From Nostocoides sp. F2B08 (GTDB taxonomy: Bacteria; Actinomycetota; Actinomycetes; Actinomycetales; Dermatophilaceae), in the NCBI RefSeq assembly GCF_009184895.1, contig NZ_WESE01000006.1:62501-126500 (forward strand): a stretch of 64,000 nucleotides of DNA. Reading direction: 5' to 3'. The first letter of the stretch is position 1, and every line of letters starts with the position of its first letter. The notes beneath the pieces were generated by a model, which was not told the DNA's origin, searched no databases, and saw nothing but the letters and a program-made list of their open reading frames with translations. The translations under genes were made by a program, and so were the position numbers. Below are positions 58,777 to 64,000 of this stretch, piece after piece.

Positions 58777-61572
58777 GTGATCGGCCTCTGGCTCGCCGAG
58801 GTCCGCTCGGCCGGCACCCGACGTGCGCTGCGCATGGCCATCGCGGTTCTCGCGGGCCTGGCCACCGCATACCTCGTCGCCGTGCCGCGCGCGGCGGAGG
58901 CGGCCTTCGACGAGGCGCTCGGCGACCGGGTCGCCACCGCGGAGGACGGCCTGCGGGACGTGACCCTGCGGCTCAAGGTGGACCCGGCCTTCGGCGCGTT
59001 CGGCGTGCTGCCCGACACGGTGCCGCTCCAGTCTCCGGCGCCTCCGTTCGAGCGGGTCGACGAGGTGGCCCGGGAACGGTTCGGTCCGGCCTTCCTCGAG
59101 CTTCTCGACAGCTACAGCTATGCCGCTCAGACCGACCCGTTCGTTCTCGCCCGCCGCGAGGAGCCGCTGGCGGTCGAGCCGCCGCAGGCCGTCGTGCGGA
59201 TCCAGAACGGGCTGGGCGAGCACGTCGAGTGGGTCGAGGGGCAGGCACCCGGCGCGCCGACCGAGATCGTCGAGGTGCCCATCCCGACCGCGCCCGGCCA
59301 GGAGCCGCTCCAGCGTCGGCTCGACGTCGTGCCCGTCGCGCTCGCGGAGGAGACCGCCCGGCTGTGGGGGATGGGCGTCGGGGACCGGCTCGACCTGACT
59401 GCGGCCAACTTCGAGCGCGGAGCGGACGAGGACGGCGTGGTCGAGGTCGTCGGAGTGTTCCGGCCGCTGGACGCCGAGGACCCGTTCTGGAGCGCCGACG
59501 GACGGATGCTCGGGACGGCGGCCGTACCGTCCTTCGACGGCGGAGTGATCAGCCAAGGTGCACTCCTCGCCGGAGAGGAGGCGTATGCGCCGCTCAGCCG
59601 ATCCTTCCAGCCGATGCCGGAGCGGATGGAGACGCAGGAGACGACGCCGGCCTTCGAGCACACGTGGCGCTACCGGGTCACCGAGGACGGGCTGAGCGCA
59701 GCCGACGCGGCCACGCTCCGTGAGGGTGTCGCCCGGCTGCGCAGCGCTCCGGGCGGTTGGGCCGGGGACGCGCCGACGGTGGCCACCGGGCTGCCGTCGG
59801 TGCTCGATGGGTGGGCGCGTGACGTGAGCGTCACCTCGGTGCTCGCGCTGTTCGCCGCCGCCGGCGTGGCGGCGCTGGCCGCGAGCACCCTCATGGCCGC
59901 GGTCGCCGCTCTGCTCGGCACCCGTTCCGAAGAGCTGCGCCTGCTCGCGGCACGAGGGATGGGTCGTGGCCAGCTCGCCCGGCTGCTCGTCGGCGACGTC
60001 GCGGTGTGGGTCGCGCCGGCCGCGGCCCTCGGGGCGCTCGTCGTGCTCGCGAGCGGGTCGGGCCCGGTCCCCGCCGCCAGCTGGTTGCTCGTCCTCGGTG
60101 TCGTCCTCGCGCCCGTGCTGGCGGCGCTGCACCCGGTCCGGCGACTCGAGGCGGGCGGGGGTGAGGGCGCCCACCGACTGCGGCGCACGCGACGACTCGT
60201 GCTCGAGGTCGCCGTCGTGACGGCCGCCGTCCTGCTCGTGGTCCAGCTCCGCCGCAGGGGTGGCACGATCGCCGCCGGGACCCAGGACTGGGTCGCCGCC
60301 CTGGTGCCGGCCGTCGTCGGGGTCGCGGTCGCGCTCGTCGTCATCCGGCTGCTGCCGATACTCGCCCGGCTCGTCGCCCGCGGCGCCCACCGGGCGCGGG
60401 GTGCGACCCCGCTGCTCGGCGCCGCCGGACTCCGGTCGACCGCGTCGGCCGCGGCCCTGCCGATCGTCGCGCTCGTCGTCGGAGGGTCCCTCGTCGCCCT
60501 GCTCGCGACCGTGGGATCGGCCCTGGTCGGGCAGCGGGACCTCGCGGCCTACCAGTACGTCGGGGGCGAGGCGCGCATCGACGCGCTGCGGATCGATCCT
60601 GCCGACGTCGAGACCGTGGAACGCTCCCCGGGCGTCGGCGCGGTGACCGCTGCGCACGTGTCACCCCGCACGACCCTGGCCGGATCCGCCACGACGGCCG
60701 AGGTCGAGCTCGTCGCCGCTGACGTCGCCGCACTCGTGGCGACCCGCGAGGACACCCCCGTGCGGCTCGGGGCCGCCGCCTCGGCGGGAGAGCAGCGCGC
60801 CACCGGTGACACGGGTGACGAGGACCCGCTTCCCGTTGTGCTCAGTCGGCCGGTCCTCGCGGACCGGACGGTCGAGATCCGCCTGGCCGGCCGGAGCATC
60901 CCGGCGGTCGTCGTCGCCGTCGACCCGGCGCTCACCCGGGTCGTCGACGGCCGCGAGGTCGAGGTCGCCCTCGTCGACCTCGCCTCCTTGGACGAGCGGG
61001 TCCGGGTGCAACCGACCACCGTCTTCGTGTCGGCGGCCGACGGCTTCGATGACCCGTTGGCTCAGGTGCCGGAGCTGCCGCTCGAGACCGGGCGCGCCTC
61101 GCACGACGTGGTCGTCGCGCAGACTGCGGACCGGGCCACGTCGCGGCTGGTGCGGCAGGCGTTCGTCGGGTCGGCCGTCGTCGGTGGGGTGCTCGTCGTC
61201 GCCGCGGTGGCGCTGCTCGTGCTCGCCACCCGGTCGTCCCGTCAGGTGCTCGGGCACCGCTCCGCCATCCTCGGCATGTCCGGTCCCGGGCGACGCCGCA
61301 GCGAGCTGCTCGGGCTCCTCCCGGCCGTCCTCGTGGTCGCCCTCGTCGGTGCCGTCGTCGGCAGTGCGCTTCCCGACCTCGTCGGTCCGGCCATCGACCT
61401 GTCCACGCTGACCGGAGCCATGGCCGGCCGGAGCGTCGACGCGAGCCCATTGCTCGCCGTCCTGACCGGCGTGGTCATGGTGTTGCTCACCCTCGTGGCA
61501 CTCGCGACGGACCGTCGGGTGCGGGACCGCAGACCCTTGACCGCCACCCTCCGCGAAGGAGACCACTCGTGA
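58777..61572 (+). CDS. FtsX-like ABC transporter permease, second
   Basis: A 931-residue permease. The N-terminal TM segment is RMAIAVLAGLATAYLVAV; a large extracytoplasmic domain spans about 35-345. TM blocks include VTSVLALFAAAGVAALAAST, VAVWVAPAAALGALVVLASG and AALPIVALVVGGSLVALLAT. A second periplasmic-like domain follows, then the FtsX-type C-terminal TM block (QAFVGSAVVGGVLVVAAVAL, LLAVLTGVVMVLLTLVAL). Overlaps the first ATPase by 4 nt, so permease and ATPase are co-translated. It starts directly after the small gene's stop. Confidence 0.88.
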   Translation: MIGLWLAEVRSAGTRRALRMAIAVLAGLATAYLVAVPRAAEAAFDEALGDRVATAEDGLRDVTLRLKVDPAFGAFGVLPDTVPLQSPAPPFERVDEVARERFGPAFLELLDSYSYAAQTDPFVLARREEPLAVEPPQAVVRIQNGLGEHVEWVEGQAPGAPTEIVEVPIPTAPGQEPLQRRLDVVPVALAEETARLWGMGVGDRLDLTAANFERGADEDGVVEVVGVFRPLDAEDPFWSADGRMLGTAAVPSFDGGVISQGALLAGEEAYAPLSRSFQPMPERMETQETTPAFEHTWRYRVTEDGLSAADAATLREGVARLRSAPGGWAGDAPTVATGLPSVLDGWARDVSVTSVLALFAAAGVAALAASTLMAAVAALLGTRSEELRLLAARGMGRGQLARLLVGDVAVWVAPAAALGALVVLASGSGPVPAASWLLVLGVVLAPVLAALHPVRRLEAGGGEGAHRLRRTRRLVLEVAVVTAAVLLVVQLRRRGGTIAAGTQDWVAALVPAVVGVAVALVVIRLLPILARLVARGAHRARGATPLLGAAGLRSTASAAALPIVALVVGGSLVALLATVGSALVGQRDLAAYQYVGGEARIDALRIDPADVETVERSPGVGAVTAAHVSPRTTLAGSATTAEVELVAADVAALVATREDTPVRLGAAASAGEQRATGDTGDEDPLPVVLSRPVLADRTVEIRLAGRSIPAVVVAVDPALTRVVDGREVEVALVDLASLDERVRVQPTTVFVSAADGFDDPLAQVPELPLETGRASHDVVVAQTADRATSRLVRQAFVGSAVVGGVLVVAAVALLVLATRSSRQVLGHRSAILGMSGPGRRRSELLGLLPAVLVVALVGAVVGSALPDLVGPAIDLSTLTGAMAGRSVDASPLLAVLTGVVMVLLTLVALATDRRVRDRRPLTATLREGDHS

Positions 61573-62522
61573 CCGCACCAGCACGATCGGCGGCGCCCGC
61601 CCCGCGCCCTCCGGCCGAGCCGCTCGTCCGCTGCGAGGGGCTCGTCCGGATCTTCAAGCGCGAGGGCGTCGAGGTCGTCGCGCTCCAGGGCCTGGACCTG
61701 ACCGTCGCCCGGGGCGAGGTCGTCGCCATCGTCGGCGCTTCCGGCTCGGGCAAGTCGACCCTGCTCTCGATCCTGTCCGCCCTCGACGCCCCGAGTGCCG
61801 GGACGGTCCGCGTCGCCGGGTCCGACCTGATGACCATGGGCCGGGCCGACCGGGTCCGCTACCGGCGGCATACGGTCGGCTTCCTGTATCAGCAGGCCAG
61901 CCACAACCTCCTGCCCTACCTGACGGCTCGGGAGAACGTCGAGCTGCCGATGAGGCTCGCCGGGTCGTCGGCTTCGGAGCGCTCTGCCCGCAGCGCTGAG
62001 CTCCTCGAGGTCGTGGGCGTGCCGGAGGTGGGGGACAGGCGCGTCGAGCAGCTCTCCGGTGGCCAGCAGCAACGGGTCGCCCTCGCGGTGGCGCTCGCCA
62101 ACGGCCCGGAGCTGCTGCTCGCCGACGAGCCCACCGGCGAGCTCGACACCCGTAGCGGTGACGAGGTGTTCGCCGCCATACGGGCGGCCAACGAACGGCT
62201 CGGCACGACCGTACTGATCGTCACGCACGACCCGCACGTGAGCGGACAGGTCCAGCGCACCGTCGGCATCCGCGACGGTCGCACCTCCTCGGAGGTCCGC
62301 CGGCGCACGGCCGTCGACGAGCACGGCGCCGAGGAGGTCATCGCCGAGGAGTATGCGGTGCTCGACCGGGCCGGGCGCCTCCAGCTCCCCGCGGAGTTCA
62401 CCAGCGCATTGCATCTGCGCGACCTCGTCCGGCTCGACCTCGAGTCCGACCACATCGGGGTGTGGCCGGCGCAGGCGGGCGAGGAGCCCCGGCCCGAGGA
62501 CGAGGGGAGGGACCCGCAGTGA
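61569..62522 (+). CDS. ABC ATPase with C-terminal AbrB-like segment
   Basis: A 317-residue LolD/MacB-type ATPase. Walker A VGASGSGKSTLLSILSAL, Q-loop VGFLYQQASHNLLPYL, signature QLSGGQQQRVALAVALAN, Walker B LLLADEPTGELDT, H-loop VTHDP. After residue ~255 an extra domain appears: EEYAVLDRAGRLQLPAEFTS then ALHLRDLVRLDLESDHIGVW. This has the length and strand order of an AbrB/SpoVT swapped-hairpin (V-x-x-x-G-R-hydrophobic-P). That is unusual on an exporter ATPase and may be a dimerisation or regulatory module. GTG start overlaps the permease stop. Confidence 0.88.
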   Translation: MTAPARSAAPAPRPPAEPLVRCEGLVRIFKREGVEVVALQGLDLTVARGEVVAIVGASGSGKSTLLSILSALDAPSAGTVRVAGSDLMTMGRADRVRYRRHTVGFLYQQASHNLLPYLTARENVELPMRLAGSSASERSARSAELLEVVGVPEVGDRRVEQLSGGQQQRVALAVALANGPELLLADEPTGELDTRSGDEVFAAIRAANERLGTTVLIVTHDPHVSGQVQRTVGIRDGRTSSEVRRRTAVDEHGAEEVIAEEYAVLDRAGRLQLPAEFTSALHLRDLVRLDLESDHIGVWPAQAGEEPRPEDEGRDPQ

Positions 62523-63211
62523 CGAGCGACGCATACCTCGTCGTGCGCGGGGTGAGCCGCACCTACGGCGCCGGAGAGACCGCCGTGCACGCCCTCCGCG
62601 ACGTCTCCTTCGAGGTGGCGCGCGGTGAGCTGCTCGCCGTGCGAGGGCGGTCCGGATCGGGCAAGACGACCCTGCTCGGGGTGCTCGGCGGGCTCGACCG
62701 GCCGACCTCCGGCTCGATCGTCCTCGACGGGCGGGAGGTCACGACGCTTTCGGCGGAGGAGCTGCTCGCGCTGCGGCGCGACGAGATCGCCTACGTCTTC
62801 CAGAGCTTCGGGTTGATCTCCATCCTCACCGCCGCCGAGAACGTCTCGGTGCCGCTGCGGCTGCGGGAGACTCCGGTGTCCGAGCGGGAAGAGCGGGTCG
62901 CCGAGGCCCTCGAGCACGTCGGCCTGACCGGGCACAGCCGGCAGCGCCCGGACGAGCTCTCCGGCGGCCAGCAGCAACGGGTGGCGCTGGCCCGGGCGCT
63001 GGTCGCACGGCCCAGCCTGCTGCTCGCCGACGAGCCGACCGGACAGCTGGACAGCGAGACCGGACGGGGGATCATGGAGCTCATCTCGCGGCTCGTGCAC
63101 GAGGAGGGTATGACGGCGGTCGTCACCACGCACGACCCGGCGCTGCTGGCGCTGGCCGACCGCGTGCTCGAGCTCGTGGACGGACGCCTCGTCAGCGCGA
63201 ACCCGCGCTGA
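62519..63211 (+). CDS. ABC transporter ATP-binding protein (LolD/MacB type)
   Basis: A 230-residue ATPase: Walker A VRGRSGSGKTTLLGVLGGLD, Q-loop FQSFGLISILTAAENV, signature LSGGQQQRVALARALVA, Walker B LLLADEPTGQLDSETG, H-loop TTHDP. Typical partner of FtsX-like permeases. GTG overlaps the upstream stop (GTGA), so two ATPases are made beside one permease, perhaps as a heterodimer serving both permeases. Its 3' end overlaps the convergent luciferase-like gene by 20 nt. Confidence 0.93.
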   Translation: MTSDAYLVVRGVSRTYGAGETAVHALRDVSFEVARGELLAVRGRSGSGKTTLLGVLGGLDRPTSGSIVLDGREVTTLSAEELLALRRDEIAYVFQSFGLISILTAAENVSVPLRLRETPVSEREERVAEALEHVGLTGHSRQRPDELSGGQQQRVALARALVARPSLLLADEPTGQLDSETGRGIMELISRLVHEEGMTAVVTTHDPALLALADRVLELVDGRLVSANPR

Positions 63212-63977
63212 TCGCCTCGCTCAGGTGGCGCTCCCAGCCATTCACGGCGGGCCAGGTGGAGCGGACCAGCCAGGTGGCCCCGGCGTCGGCGTACTCCTGC
63301 GCCGGGACGCCCTCGCCCCAGTGCACGACCACGTCCCAGCCGTCGCGGCCGGGCCGGCCGTCGGAGGCGAGGTAGGCCGACAGCTCCTCCGGCGTGCAGT
63401 CCGCCGTCGCGCCGATGGGGACGACGCCGTCCCAGCGCCGGGCCCGGGCGAGCGGACGACGGTTGGGGACGACCCCGGCGACCCAGATCGGGGGTCGCGG
63501 GCGCTGCACCGGCCGGGGCCGGAAGTCCGCCTCGACGTCGTAGTGTCTGCCGTGGTGGGAGACCGGGCCGCGCAGGAGCGCGTCGATCACGTCGAGGGAC
63601 TCGTCGAGCATCGACGCACGGGCCCGGGGGTCGGCCTCCTCGCCGAGGTCGGCGAAGTCCAGGTCGGGCGGCTCGCCGAGGCCGACGGCGAGGACCGCCC
63701 GTCCGCCGCTCAGGTGGTCGAGGGTGACGAGCTGCTTGGCGACGCTGTGCGGGCGGCGTCGCGAGAGCGGCGTGACCATCGTTCCGAGCAGCACCCGCTC
63801 GGTGCGGGTGGCCATGGCGCCGAGGACCACCCATGGGTCGAGCGGCGCGACCCGGCCGTCCCACTGCACGTGGTCCCAGACGAACACGCCGTCCCAGCCG
63901 GCCTCTTCGGCTCGCTGCACCCAGTCGAGGACGGTCTCCGTGTCGGTGAACGGAGGGACGCTGATGCCGAACCTCAT
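63192..63977 (-). CDS. Luciferase-like (LLM) flavin/F420-dependent oxidoreductase
   Basis: A 261-residue bacterial luciferase-fold enzyme. Blocks: MRFGISVPPFTDTETVLDWV, GWDGVFVWDHVQW, TERVLLGTMVTPLSRRRPHS, VAKQLVTLDHLSGGRAVLAVG, RPRPPIWVAGVVPNRRPLAR, and a C-terminal WLVRSTWPAVNGWERHLSEA. The type is common in actinobacteria, where many use F420H2; cofactor and substrate cannot be assigned here. ATG at 63977 lies 23 nt from the window edge, so its promoter is outside. Confidence 0.9.
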   Translation of the reverse strand: MRFGISVPPFTDTETVLDWVQRAEEAGWDGVFVWDHVQWDGRVAPLDPWVVLGAMATRTERVLLGTMVTPLSRRRPHSVAKQLVTLDHLSGGRAVLAVGLGEPPDLDFADLGEEADPRARASMLDESLDVIDALLRGPVSHHGRHYDVEADFRPRPVQRPRPPIWVAGVVPNRRPLARARRWDGVVPIGATADCTPEELSAYLASDGRPGRDGWDVVVHWGEGVPAQEYADAGATWLVRSTWPAVNGWERHLSEAISAGSR

Positions 63978-64000
63978 GGGACCAGCCCGCTGTCGAGGAC

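Noticed and set aside
55956-60657. Long minus-strand frames opposite the FtsX permeases, including one through the 62-bp repeats
   Set aside because: Antisense composition and no motifs. The periodic peptide (HDEPPACQQRR) is only the translated tandem repeat.

Overview
This 64 kb window is chromosomal DNA from a high-G+C actinobacterium. Evidence: GTG starts are common; many genes have a TAnnnT -10 box only 6-8 nt before the start codon (leaderless initiation); murI, an Rv1339-like MBL phosphodiesterase, rph and rdgB occur in the order known from mycobacteria; clpS sits beside a DUF2017 gene; a predicted F420-dependent luciferase-like enzyme and TreXYZ trehalose synthesis are present. The gene content and the frequent octamer GTATGCGG suggest the Intrasporangiaceae (Janibacter/Knoellia type). 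That placement is inference. I see no prophage, transposase, integrase or CRISPR array. Most of the window looks like ordinary core genome.

Layout. 1-4 kb: end of an RDD membrane protein, divergent homogentisate catabolism genes (fahA, hmgA), clpS and DUF2017. 4-9.3 kb: a minus-strand operon of four translationally coupled genes: a subtilisin-like protease with a VSGVGY hexapeptide repeat, a sigma-70-like factor, a 169-aa beta-rich protein and a TPR-CHAT caspase-like protease. This is the most unusual unit in the window, and its CHAT gene has an abnormal 5' end. 9.6-13.2 kb: tRNA-Lys, a YczE membrane protein divergent from a MocR regulator, GroES-like and DUF3618 genes, and bcp. 13.2-16 kb: a CbiM/NikM-type ECF metal transporter behind a Nur-like palindrome. 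16-20 kb: tag and a 1011-residue secreted mosaic protein. 20-26 kb: tRNA-Leu, rdgB-rph-MBL-murI, copC-like, tRNA-His, orn, prsW. 26-33 kb: a lipoprotein, a DUF1269 protein, a small protein, a LuxR/LAL regulator, a DUF7144-type membrane protein, a SHOCT protein, an AI-2E family transporter and tRNA-Arg. 33-42 kb: thpR, a polytopic GT-C-like membrane protein, two coupled dynamin-like GTPases, an SSB and ettA. 42-47 kb: a methyltransferase, a TetR regulator with a palindromic operator, an acyl-CoA dehydrogenase, an amidohydrolase and an SDR. 47-54 kb: the glgX-treY-treZ operon, then an SRPBCC-ArsR pair with an operator over its promoter. 54.7-63.2 kb: two large FtsX-like permeases, a small conserved protein and two ABC ATPases, with a 62-bp tandem repeat between the first permease and the rest. 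The window ends with a luciferase-like oxidoreductase.

How genes work together: the S8/sigma/CHAT operon reads as a self-regulated proteolysis module. GlgX, TreY and TreZ convert glycogen to trehalose. The CbiM/PDGLE/CbiQ/CbiO set forms one Ni/Co importer. The two permeases and two ATPases at the right end look like a single MacB/Lol-type exporter locus. All calls come from reading the sequence; no database search was run.
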